A stretch of 64,000 bases of DNA, taken from the NCBI GenBank assembly GCA_003117195.1, contig BDSI01000054.1, positions 434,001 through 498,000 of the forward strand, in the 5' to 3' direction. Below the pieces are notes generated by a model, which worked only from the letters and a program-made list of their open reading frames with translations, was not told where the DNA came from and did no database searches. The translations under genes were made by a program, and so were the position numbers. Shown here in pieces: positions 47,701-57,931 of the stretch. This DNA is from Eudorina sp. 2006-703-Eu-15 (lineage: Eukaryota > Chlorophyta > Chlorophyceae > Chlamydomonadales > Volvocaceae). The first letter of the stretch is position 1. Every line of letters starts with the position of its first letter.

Positions 47701-50676
47701 GCCCGGAACTGGACGTGCACATTTCCGCGGCCAGGGCCCCACACAGGCGCCCTCGAAGCACAATTGCCATCGTCCGCAAGCTTCACACGGGTGGTGGCGC
47801 TGAGTGCGGTGCACTGAGAGATTGAGCGGGGGGGTGGGGCACGGCCTGACTGTCATCGGGCACCCTCCCTCCCCCCCTCCCTCCCTCCCTCCCTCCCTCC
47901 GTCCCTCCCTCCCTCCGTCCCTCCCTCAGTCCCTCCGTCCGTCCCTCCGTCCGTCCCTCCCTCCCTCCCTTCCTCCCTCCAGGCACCCTGACCCGGGGGC
48001 CCCATGCCCCACTGCCAGACTGCGTCACCCGGGGGCACTGTCCGTCACCCGGGGGCACTGTCCGTCACCCGGGGGCACTGTCCGTCACCCGGGGGCACTG
48101 TCCGTCACCCGGGGGCACTGTCCGTCACTCACATGTGGATGACATTGGGCGGCACTCGGGACAGCGAGTAAACCTGTGGACGGTAAAGCATGCAGTACAA
48201 TAAGGGCATGACATGAGCACGATGCAATCAGAGGTTTCATCACAGCGGCGTACGATCATCAGAGCCCGGTAGCAGGTACGCCCGGCCCCCTCTCCCTCCC
48301 CTCCCCAGAGCCCAACCGCTGGCCGCACCTTGAGCGCAACAGGCAGCCCGGAGCGCCGACACGTGGCCTGCGGGCGGGCGGGTGGGTGGGCGGGCGGGGC
48401 ACGGCGACCGGCAACACGGGCGCCATGTCTTGGGTGCAAAAGCCGGGGCGCAGGGCGCGGCGGCGGGGTGTACATAATTACCCTAAACCCATAATTAAAC
48501 CCGGCCCGGGCCCAGCCCGGGCCCGCTGCCCCACCTGTGGGGTGGACCCCGAGGGGCGAGGAGGGTGAGGAGCCAGAGCGCGGCGCGACCGGGAGCGCCG
48601 GCCGGGGGCGTGTACCCGCGGGGGGGCGTCGCGGTTCGGTGGTTGTACCGCACACGTCGAAACTGCCGAAATGCTTTGTTAACTGGAACAAACAGCTGCA
48701 CGCTGGGTTGGTTTCGGTTTCCGTCCAGCCTCCCAGCCCCCAGCCCGGGCTCCAAGATCAGCGACGCACATGGACACACACACCCCAGACACCCAGGCTG
48801 TACGACAGCTGTCTCCGTACAGTATCCGTCTTACCTTGTAGACGGCGGATGTGGCGCCCTTGTATATGCGCCGTGTGACTTCAAAGTCCTGCCGCAGCAG
48901 TAGCAGCAGCAGCAGCAGCAGCAGGGGCAGCGAGGCGAGGTCCGGTTGGGTTGGGGCGGGCCAGGGTCGTGCATGCGCCTTCCCCCAGCTTCCTTAACGT
49001 CTACCAATTTCCTGTATCCCCCGCTTCCAGTGGCTCAGTCCTCCAGCTTGGAGGCACCTACTACTGGTGGCGTGTCTCACACCCCGCGAGGCCCTCGGGC
49101 CCGGTCGGGTATGACACGCCGTCCGTCCAGATAACGACCCCCCGGGGTGGGACGCATCCTGGAGGTGGAGGAGGAGGAGGTGGAGGAGGAGGTGGAGGAG
49201 GAGGGGGTAGACCCCGCTGCGTGGCTGGTGAGCTTGTACTCGACCCCGCCTCGCCTCCCACCTCGCGGGCGCGTGCGGGACCCGAACCCTCATGCACCAG
49301 CAGCAATTCAGCATCAATCATCACACCACGTATCACCAACCCCTATCCCATGTCCCACCGCGTCCCGTCGCGAACCCCTCAAGCCTCAACGCCATCCGGG
49401 ATACGGCAAGTGCTGTACGGCAATGTCGGATGGGCCCTGTGCGGCCGCAAAGCACGTGTGCCGCAAAGCACGTGTGCCGCAAAGCACGGGGAAGGGGGGA
49501 AGGTTTCGAAACCCCCGGGGGCCGCACACTCACGTCCAGGCTCCATTGCCTGCGGCGCATGGCGGCAGGGGCTCCGGGGCACAGCGCCAACAGCGTCGTA
49601 CAGGGCGCCGGAGGTGACGGCGCGGGCGCCTCGGGAGCCGCCGCCGCCGCGGGACCCTCGGCCGAGCCCAGCACGGCTGGGATCTGCGCCCCCGATACAC
49701 GTCCGTACGACGGCGACTCCACGCTCGGCAGGGAAACCGGTACGGCAGATCGCTGAGATGGTTTCGGAGAGCTTCCCAGGGAGGGCGAGCCGACAGTCTG
49801 GATGTCCAGGGAGGACGAGCGGCTGGGGATGTCGCACAGCGCCGGCAGGGAGGCTTCCGAGTAGCGGGCGGCTACTTTGAGGGATGAGCCGCGAATGCCC
49901 CGGGAGGGCGACGAGAAGTTGGGTTTCTGCGGGTCGACGGGCCAGCCGCCCTCCTCCGTTGCTCGATTCAGATTAGCCCGGATGGATGGGTTTTCGCAGG
50001 TGTCGGAAATACTGTGATGCAAGGAAGCCTGGGAAGGAGTTGGCGATAAGGGCACAAGAGGGCTCGCTAAGCCCAGCCTTTACTCGAGTGGAGAGACGCC
50101 CGAACGGAATGACACTTCACACTTGCGTGGGATGGCTCTAGGGCGCCCGGCGTATAGGCCGAGTCTGACCACCGCTGTCGCCTCCAGTGTGTTATGCAGG
50201 TCAAGCATCAGTATGATTTTTAATGAACATTGTTCTATGGCATTTTGAATTCGTGCAAGCGAGGCTCCTAATTAAGGTCCAGAAAGTCAACCGCCAAGCC
50301 TGGCTGACGGCAACAGACGGCCGGACTACGCACTCGCCTGGGCTACGCTCGCACTTCGGAACGACGTCGACATCAGTGGACCACTGTTGCTTGCATGAAA
50401 CTGGCAGTCTCCAGATTTACGTGAGAAGAAAGGCGAACAAACTCCATCAGTGCCTCCGAGGGCCTGTGCTTTCGGGGTATCATAGCTGATTCTTTCCATA
50501 TCTGCTCCAGCGAACTGTGGTGACTTCGGCAACCCATCAACCGGCAGGTTAGCCACGCCCGTCCTGGGCCCCTCTGAGCCACCATCGCTGCGATGGGACG
50601 TTTTAAACAAGCGCTTCAAAGTCCCAACGAAGCTGCTGCTGCGTACCACTTTTCTGTCTGTCCCGGCCGTTGACAT
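41702..50676 (-). CDS. Aurora-like Ser/Thr protein kinase, copy A
   Basis: Thirteen exons: 50676-50338, 50028-49534, 48888-48835, 48367-48329, 48173-48133, 47555-47537, 46880-46827, 45321-45161, 44520-44511, 43736-43634, 42949-42855, 42409-42107 and 41812-41702, joining in phase to 607 aa. Residues 1-278 are a Ser/Pro-rich tail with LKRLFK near the start. The kinase domain begins [18 protein letters not shown], with VALK Lys309, helix-C VREIK Glu327, HRDIK Asp402, ADFG Asp420, GTLEYMAPE, then [17 protein letters not shown]. The hinge [17 protein letters not shown] and GTLEYMAPE resemble the Aurora family; assignment to a specific Aurora-like group is inference. All catalytic residues are present. 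Intron 1 must start with GC (CAG/GCGAGT) to match copy B in phase. The last exon encodes a 36-residue tail ending SPVALVI. The start is the first ATG in the 5' exon. Confidence 0.88.
42410..42645. repeat. GGGGGGATGYGTG minisatellite next to a splice acceptor
   Basis: About 15 irregular units in the intron of kinase A ending at 42410. On the minus strand it forms a long CATCCCCCC polypyrimidine array running into the CCCCAACAG acceptor. Confidence 0.85.
43890..44010 (-). repeat. Dispersed repeat DR1, best full copy
   Basis: Minus strand reads GACGTCGTCACTTCGCTGGA, then GATCCTGGTACTGTCGAG, TCTGGCAGCAGCGCAGT and the intact core. It lies in intron 9 of kinase A. Confidence 0.7.
44301..44405 (+). 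other. tRNA-like sequence with A- and B-box motifs
   Basis: A perfect B box GGTTCGAATCC at 44383-44393 is preceded 59 nt upstream by an A-box-like TGGTGCAGGGG at 44314-44324. The T stem does not pair well and no matching acceptor stem was found, so this is more likely a tRNA pseudogene or SINE head than a working tRNA gene. It lies inside intron 9 of kinase A. Confidence 0.35.
44511..44520 (-). other. 10-nt microexon encoding the catalytic HRD Asp (kinase A)
   Basis: TGACATTAAG between acceptor GTCCCGCAG and donor GTGCGA. The preceding exon ends CACCG, so the join reads H-R-D-I-K. Without it the kinase lacks its catalytic Asp and the frame is lost. Copy B has the same 10-nt exon (59401-59392). 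Confidence 0.85.
44521..44740. repeat. GGGAGGGCAGCGGGGGAGGGCACCAGGC-type minisatellite
   Basis: Irregular array of two interleaved units. On the minus strand it is a CT-rich tract that ends exactly at the acceptor of the 10-nt microexon. Confidence 0.85.
47865..47981. repeat. CCCTC/CCGTC simple repeat
   Basis: About 115 bases of TCCC/TCCG units in intron 5 of kinase A. Confidence 0.9.
48021..48126. repeat. 20-bp minisatellite, about 5 copies, abutting a splice donor
   Basis: Unit TCCGTCACCCGGGGGCACTG. It starts 6 nt into intron 5 of kinase A, and each unit carries a GGTGACGG string similar to the true donor GTGAGTGACGG. Confidence 0.9.
48995..49025 (+). repeat. Dispersed repeat DR1, 3' end
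   Basis: TCTACCAATTTCCTGTATCC in intron 2 of kinase A. Confidence 0.55.
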
Positions 50677-52732
50677 GTCGTCCGTCAAGCTGAGTGATTA
50701 CCAAAACGAGACTAGTTAGAATTGAAATCGGCACCTGCACTGAAAGCCAGTTTATGTGTATGGCAAGTATACAGATCCCTTGGGCCAAGATTACTACGCC
50801 AGTGAGAAACTCAGTAGCAACAGAATTTAGGACATTCAGAATTGCAATTTCATCCTATGCTGCATCTTACCTAAGGTTGATATTTAAACCTTGTAGTAAC
50901 ATGAAAAACATGGTCTGCCTTGTACAACAATGCCTAGAGCGGTTGGTTGGTACGGTAGCTTTCAACAGCAAGCCTTGATGCTTGTCCTAATGCAAAGGTG
51001 TAATTAAATGTATATTTAACTAACAATTTCAATTTTAGTAACCTCAGCAGAAATCGTATGTGCCTGCTGAAGGTTCATGGTCGTTATTTTGTGTTAGGGA
51101 GCTCCCAGGATTACATATTTTTGCAAGCTGCTTTGACAGCGGCCATCCAGGTTCAAGGAGTTTGACTAATATTTTCCGTATTCTTACGTACTGTTACGTT
51201 TTGGTTCCTTACCATTCCGTTGAGAAAGAGACTACCTTTATAATTTTTTGTATCCATTGTATATCTTAAACTGGCATGCAGCCAGTAACAGCACGCTAGA
51301 GGGCACAGAAGTTTCTCTAGGAACAACAAACATAGACGGTTACATTTACATAACCATCATCAAGTGTGGCACTTCATCATAAAGGTACTGCTGCCCGAAT
51401 CATTTGGGACACGTGGGTGCAACGGACCCCAAACGACGCTTTACGTTGGGATTCGTTGCACCGACTCAGACTCTCCGCGCCCGGCCTTCAACACCTAACA
51501 ATATTCTTCGCTTGGTGCCGGGCTGCTTTCAGCATCTCACACCCGAGCAACTTTTTGGCCCCAAAACGCAGTGTACTGGCTTCCGCGATTCGGAAAATCG
51601 TGCACCCCATCATCTTCACCTGATAGACGATGGGAAATTACTGTACAGTCACCCCACTATCTAGGTATCTCGTGACACCATACGGCGGGTTTCAAAACTG
51701 CGGCCCCTGCAGCCCTCCAACAACTGTCGAGGTGTATGAAAGAAAATCAAAGCAATTCTTGAAGTTGTTTAACTGGTTTTCCCGAGTTGATACCTTGTAA
51801 AGAAATATGCTTGCTTGCTCTATCTTGCGTGTGGCAATTTCCTATCCAGCCAACGGAGCAACCCCTGTGACTAATACCGCCGAGACCGCCTATGCATCTC
51901 CATCAATCCCCCTTAGAGCCACAGGAGATCCTTCAAGACATGCAGATACGCGCTCGTTTACCGTACCTCCTGTACGGTCAGCTCCTGTACGCTGACAACG
52001 CCCATTCTCAGATTTTTTGGGCGGGTCCGCTCCGGAAGATGGCGTGAGTGTACACGTCCTGAGGATTCGGCGGCTCGAGGTGACACGCACGAGGAATGCG
52101 TTGTGCAGTGGATATCTAGACATTGAGGAATAGTCAGTGGAAGGCACGACACCACTGAGCACTGACCCGAGTTATCATCCCGCTGTGACTGTACGGTGTA
52201 TGCTGGTGAAAACGTTTCTGCAGAATTCCCCTTTGTGTGAAGCTGCGTAACCTTTTGTCCATGGCTGCCTTCAGGTGCCGTTGGCGCCGTGCAGTGTTGC
52301 CCGGACACGCCGACTACAAGAAGACGTCCGCAGCATCACACAATCACCCACTCTATTACACGATATCGTGCCATATATTACCCGTTAACCAAGGCAGTTG
52401 ACATACCAGGGGGCCAGGGGCCCACTGCTCAACCTTAAGTGGGAGGGGTTGTTTCTTGTTTCTTGTATGTACGGCAACGGTCAAGGGCCGCCGGCGCGCT
52501 GTGCCGCCACCACCCACCAGTCCGCCGCCTGCTCACCCCGCGACTGCCGAGTGTCAGCGGCGCCGCCAGCCGGCAAGACGTTCACGATCCGGATCCCACA
52601 ACAAACTGCTGCCGAGATACGTCCCGAACGGCGCCGATAATACAATCTGCCAATACGCCAGCACCCAATACATCAACACCCAATACACCAACCCAATACA
52701 CCAACACTCCTATTTCCGCAATGGGGTTTAGA
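50677..52732. other. Intergenic upstream of kinase A
   Basis: Includes the kinase A promoter and an AT-rich stretch (50.7-51.9 kb) with no supported gene on either strand. It also holds the 3' flank of the unidentified gene ending at 52733. Confidence 0.4.
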
Positions 52733-54588
52733 TTATTCGCCGACTTCAGACCGGCGGGGCACGGACGTGACGGGGTGTTGCGTGTCGTACAGCGTCCTGC
52801 TTATGCTCCCCACAAAAAACCCGCCCGCCAGCCAGTCCATCAATCCGAGCACCGCACAGTACAGCAGGATGGCCAAATGTGTGTCGACTGTCGAGCGAGG
52901 ACAAACAAGGAATGGCTAAGAGGAAACAAGTAAGCCGCGTTAGCGCGCGCGCGCGCGCGGCGCAGCATCACCAATCGTGACGCATACAGCAGCTCGGACA
53001 TCAACTCAATTCGCGTCCACGGAACCGGCGAACAAATCGCCGGAACCGGCGAACAAATCGCCTGCCGGGCTACAAGCCTACAACCCAACAAACAGCTTGC
53101 CGGCTGCATGACAGCACGGTGCCTAATAACAGGAAATGTTCAGGTGCGGTCGGTCGGGCAGGCGGTATCTCGGGAACGACCAAACCTGGCTACAGCCCGG
53201 TGCCGAGGGAGCCGCATGTCGTGGGCTGCAGAGTGCATCCCTGCGGCTTCCCTGTTCAAAGAGCCCGTGCACTTCGTCGTTAGCTTCAGGCAGCAACTGC
53301 ACACATTCATCTACACAGGTACAACGGAGGTACGGCGACCCCGCTGCCCAACCGTCGATCCCCCTTACAGAAACAGACCACATCTTCGAAACCCTGACCC
53401 TCTCAGCACGAGGGTAGCACCCATCACGATGACCTGTCGTACCTCGTACGGCATGATGACTTCACTCCTAAGCCTCTGCGCCTCCTGGCGCCGCCAGCTT
53501 GGGGTTGTTCGCCGCTCAGCGTGTGTCGCTTCCCGACCCCCGGTCCGAGAAGCAAGGCTGTATGGCCCTCCAGACACGGAGCCCGTGGGACATACTGGAT
53601 GGGGAGGGTTTGGCCTGGCACCTCCATCAGAGTCCCTTAGCCAGAACACATTGTACATACCGTACTAGCAGCATAGCCCGCGTCGGCACCTCAGCCCGCG
53701 TCCTCACATCCGCAGCCGTCGGCAGACTTCGAGGATCGCAAAGATCTCCGCCGTACTTTGCGCTCAACAAAAAACCAGTTACTGTTTGACAACCATTCAT
53801 TCCCGGGAGCGCCGAATTCGTGGGAGACCCGTGGAACGTGGCGCCGGTGCTGCGTCGCCGCAGGGCGCATCGCGCAGTGATGTGCACGGCCGCGTTGCTG
53901 CGGCGCGTGTTGGGTCCGTCGGGTGCGTGAGGGTTGCAGCAACGGCGTCCGTGGCGAGGCAACGGACGCTGCTGGTCGCGACGCGAGTCAGACCACGCCA
54001 GACTTATATGATGCACGATGTCCGCAGCGACTAGCAATCAAATGCAAATATACAAGAAACATGGCGGCGCGTGCGCTGGACGCACCAGTGCCGTATTTGT
54101 GCCGGGCCGCACGACCCGTGGAATCTTCGGACGACAGCGCGAATCAGCCATCTATAACGCGAACGCAACACAACGCCCCGAACCTTTCACAAATCGGCAA
54201 GACAGAGGCGCGGCTGCCACAGCCCGCCACACGCCCAATCACATCATGCAGGCCAGGCACCTGTGCCGAAACCGCACTCCCGATGCAACCACGGCCGCAG
54301 CTACCCCCCACTGTGAGAAGGCTGTGCGGCTCACACTACATTTCACAGTGACGAAATCCACGAAGGCAAACGTTGACAATGCTCTATAGCGACAGGCGCA
54401 ACAGTTAACGAGCGAGCTCAAGTGCCCAGGTGATTTGTGCGGTCGCCTGTGCCCCGGAACGGAGAGGGAGAGGGAGCTCCGCGTTGGCGTCGGGCCCGCT
54501 CGACTAACCTGCCATCTTGCAAGCACAGAGCCGGGCAGCATGGCCGGCTGCGGCGCCCCACACCGGGTCAGGGTATTCCACATTCACC
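52733..54588 (-). CDS. Unidentified protein with C-terminal membrane segment (partial, 5' end unknown)
   Basis: Six phase-consistent candidate exons: 54588-54509, 53762-53708, 53497-53421, 53310-53186, 53061-52972 and 52915-52733. They contain helical, charged segments (AEIFAILEVCRRLR, EAQRLRSEVIMPYEVRQVIV, LLPEANDEVHGLFEQ) and then a C-terminal hydrophobic helix LAILLYCAVLGLMDWLAG, followed by a polar tail ending RRSEVGE and TAA. The last intron is about 56 nt with a CTAAC branch-point-like string and TTTCCTCTTAG. A 21-bp in-frame duplication occurs in exon 53061-52972. No family was recognised. The final exon is the strongest part; the first two joins are weaker and the true start lies further upstream. 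Confidence 0.4.
53019..53061. repeat. 21-bp direct duplication
   Basis: Two copies of CGGAACCGGCGAACAAATCG plus C in tandem, in frame within a candidate exon of the unidentified gene. Confidence 0.9.
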
Positions 54589-55186
54589 CTCAATCCCAGG
54601 CAACAGACACGACACGAAACCCACCGCGGCGCCCCAAACAAACGATCTGTCCTGCCTGCACGGATCACAGCCGCGGCAACGGCGCCTCGTAGCTGTCCCA
54701 TGCCAATATCCTACGGATCGATGCCCATGCTTACAACACGCGTTGTACGATGCCGTACAGACGCCCGAAAACGCAGACAGTGCACCGCCCGGAGCCGGCA
54801 CGCAACAGCGGCGCTTTTTCCGGTTAGCCCAACCGAGGCGTCTGGGTTCACGCCATCAACAGCATCTTGCATTCCTCACTACCAAAAACAAACGGCTCTC
54901 AAACCATCGAAAACCCCGACCATCCGTTGACCGTCAACCATTCACCAGACCAGACCATCCATTCTGCTGGGGTTAATGAAACCGCCATTAATGAAACCTG
55001 CATGTTACTACTGTGTTCAGCGACCCACATCCACCGAGACAGACAGGGACGCGGGGCCGAGCCAAGCGCAGCGGATGGGCCACCACCACCACCACCACCA
55101 CCTTGCTGCGGTGCAATATCCAGTTCGCTGCCGTGTTCAGGAACGCGGAATACTTGTTGTGTATATAACTCGCCCGATCTGAACCA

Positions 55187-55188
<2 letters not shown>

Positions 55189-55265
<77 letters not shown>
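55189..55265. repeat. TG dinucleotide microsatellite, about 38 units
   Basis: Uninterrupted TG run, with further short TG runs at 55280-55292 and 55360-55378. Confidence 0.97.
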
Positions 55266-55266
<1 letters not shown>

Positions 55267-57266
55267 CAGAAAAGAAACATGTGTGTGTGTGTTATTTAAG
55301 CAGGCAGAACAGGAGTGCGTGACATGCGATGGGCCAAGTGGCGCCCAATGTGTGGCCCAATGTGTGTGTGTGTGTGTGGGGGGGGGTGTATATGTGTGAT
55401 AGGAACACGCGGTGCGAATCAATCATCCGCATCACATTGGGGACCTGCGCGGCCACTACCACAGCAACACAGCAACAGCGGGTTTGGGCCGTCCGTCTAG
55501 AGCACACCGAGCCACGGGTCCAATCGAGTCCGATCTCATCCAGTGTACGACATCAAGACAGGAGCAAACGCGTCCCATCCCCTTCTTCCTCCTCCTCCCT
55601 GGACCCTCCTGTCCTCCCTGTCTGCAACCGGGATGGGGCGGGGGCCGCAGTGACACCCCCCCCGACCCGTTCTTACCTAGACACAGCCCCGAAACCATCC
55701 AAATCAGCACATGTGTGTTCATTGACGCGGTCCGCGTCCTTTCAATGGTGCTGTGGTCCGCACCAGGTAATGATTACGCATGTTGACTTGCATAAATGGT
55801 GACTTGCAGAAATGATGCCCCAGAGCCACCGAGTTCTTCAACGGGCTGCAGCCTTAGTAGGGTGACCATAACAACCTGGCAAAATGCGATCCGCCATCCT
55901 GCCTGCGGGCCCCGCGCTCGGCGTCTGAGGCCAGCCACGCAGCGAACTCCCGCCGCCCCGCAAGAACCTGCCGTATTTCCAATGGGCACCACCAAAAACC
56001 AAAACCAAAACAAGCCGAACAGGACACCGAACAGGAGCACGCGCGCAGCCGACCGCGGTTGGGAGCTCCGAGCGGTTGGACGCCCTCGAACGAACGGACG
56101 CTGCCCGAGACACCCTCAGTCCCCGAGGCGTCACTTGATCTCCGACATCACTTCACATGACATCACGTCATTTGATTTCACATCACGCCACTTCCTTTCA
56201 CTTCACACACCACACCACATCACTTGCAATTCACACCACAGCGCACCACACCAATTCGACATCACCTTCACCTTCGGGACCTCAACGGAGGGCGCAAGAC
56301 CAGCAGGCGAGACGGCCCTGGCGGCTCCCTCGCGCCAAGTACCCGACAGAGCAGAGGCGCCACTGCACCTCACCTAACCCCACCTCAACCCGCACCACCT
56401 CACCTGGCCGCATGAGTATGTAAAGCGCGCGGGCCGCACAAAAAAAAACGCAGGAGAGCCGGCATGTTGCAAGCTGCCCGTCGCAAAGCTTTCCTTGCCT
56501 TCTCCCCATCTCTCCCTCGCATACCAGCTTTTCACACACAAACACACACATACGCATACATATGTCAATACACATGGCAATACATTTACTCGTAAAACGC
56601 CGTACACATGTGATGATGACGACGCGGCTGGCGCGGCACATACCCCAGCTTACTTTTCCCCCTTTTTGCGTGTTTCAAGGCGATGTGACCAAACGACCAG
56701 TGACCAAACGACCAGACAAAGCCAGCAGCCAAAGCCATTCAAGCCAGCAGCCTTCAAAACCACCCACTCATTCAACTTCTGTCTGTCTGTCCGTCGGTTT
56801 ATTTGTCTGTCCGTCCGTCCGTCCGTCTGGCGTCCCGCTCACAGGCCGGCAGCGATGACGTGCTGCCAGGCCCGCCACGACCCACAAGCTAAAAGCAGGC
56901 GCCCGCACAGAGCCGAAAAGACAGATTGGGGCGCGGATGGTATGCGCCTCGGGCCCTTCGCGGATAGCTTGGATGGCCGCCTCGTGTGGCCCCCTTGGTG
57001 TGACTGACCGCGCACCTCAACATCTGCCCGCCTGCGGGCGGCCCTGGACTCGCCTGGGTTGAGGGGCTGCTCCTCCACTCCAGGTACGTACGGGAGAGGT
57101 CAACGCCATGCATGTTCCCTGCTCCGTAGCGCAGCGCCCGTCAGTACGATACGCAGTGGGTGTCGTACAATCTTGCACTGATGGGTTGTCTTCACGACGT
57201 GCGCACTCGAGGGGATTGCGTTGTGGCCCGTGGCGGTGTCGCCTTATCGCCCGGATGTTCCACCCG

Positions 57267-57443
57267 CCCTCCTCCTCCGCCTCCTCCGCCTCCTCCTCCT
57301 CCTCCTCCTCCGCCTCCTCCTCCTCCGCCTCCTCCTCCTCCTCCTCCTCCGCCTCCTCCGCCTCCTCCTCCTCCGCCTCCTCCTCCTCCGCCTCCTCCTC
57401 CTCCGCCTCCTCCGCCTCCTCCTCCTCCGCCTCCTCCTCCTCC
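57267..57443. repeat. CTC/CGC trinucleotide microsatellite, about 58 units
   Basis: CCT/CTC units with scattered CCG. Open in all six frames, producing artificial poly-Pro, Leu, Ser, Glu, Gly and Arg frames. Confidence 0.97.
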
Positions 57444-57931
57444 CACAAACCTCAGACGCGCACCCCCTGCTGTGGTCCGGGACAAAGAGCAGCGGGGAGG
57501 GGCCGGGACGGCCGGCCGGCAGGCTGTAAAGACAGGTTGTCTCTGGAGCAGAACTAGAGTCGCTGACACGCGGGATGCGGTCGGGAAGGGCTAGGAAGAT
57601 GGATGAACGACACTCTTGCAACGCAACTTGCACCCGGTAAGAAAACGCACGCGGCCACCCTGACCCCCTGACCCAGGCAGTCCGCGGGACGCCGATGCCT
57701 CCCGCGGACTGCCGTACCTCTCGCGGACTGCCGCGGACTGCCGTACCTCCCGCGGACTGCCGTACCTCTCGCGGACCGCTGTACAAAGCAACACACGGGA
57801 TGTCTCCTACGGTATTACGGCAACAACAGTGGTACATGTGCGGCAGAGGAAAACACACTCCGGCGCTCAGCGCAGTGCCGGGCGCACACGCCCGCACGCC
57901 CGCCAGCCAGCCAGCCCCCAAGCGCGCGTAC

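Larger units (their letters stand above)
54589..57931. other. Region 3' of kinase B, no supported exon
   Basis: Should contain the missing 5' exons of the unidentified gene and the 3' end of kinase B, but neither could be recognised. The sequence is dominated by simple repeats, including the TG run and the CTC/CCG run annotated separately. Confidence 0.35.

Noticed and set aside
48021..48126. CRISPR-like regular repeats
   Set aside because: Head-to-tail 20-bp units without spacers inside a eukaryotic intron. They are a minisatellite.
57017..57594. Long Glu-rich, Gly-rich, Pro-rich and Arg-rich open frames
   Set aside because: All arise from the CTC/CCG microsatellite, which has no stop codons in any frame.
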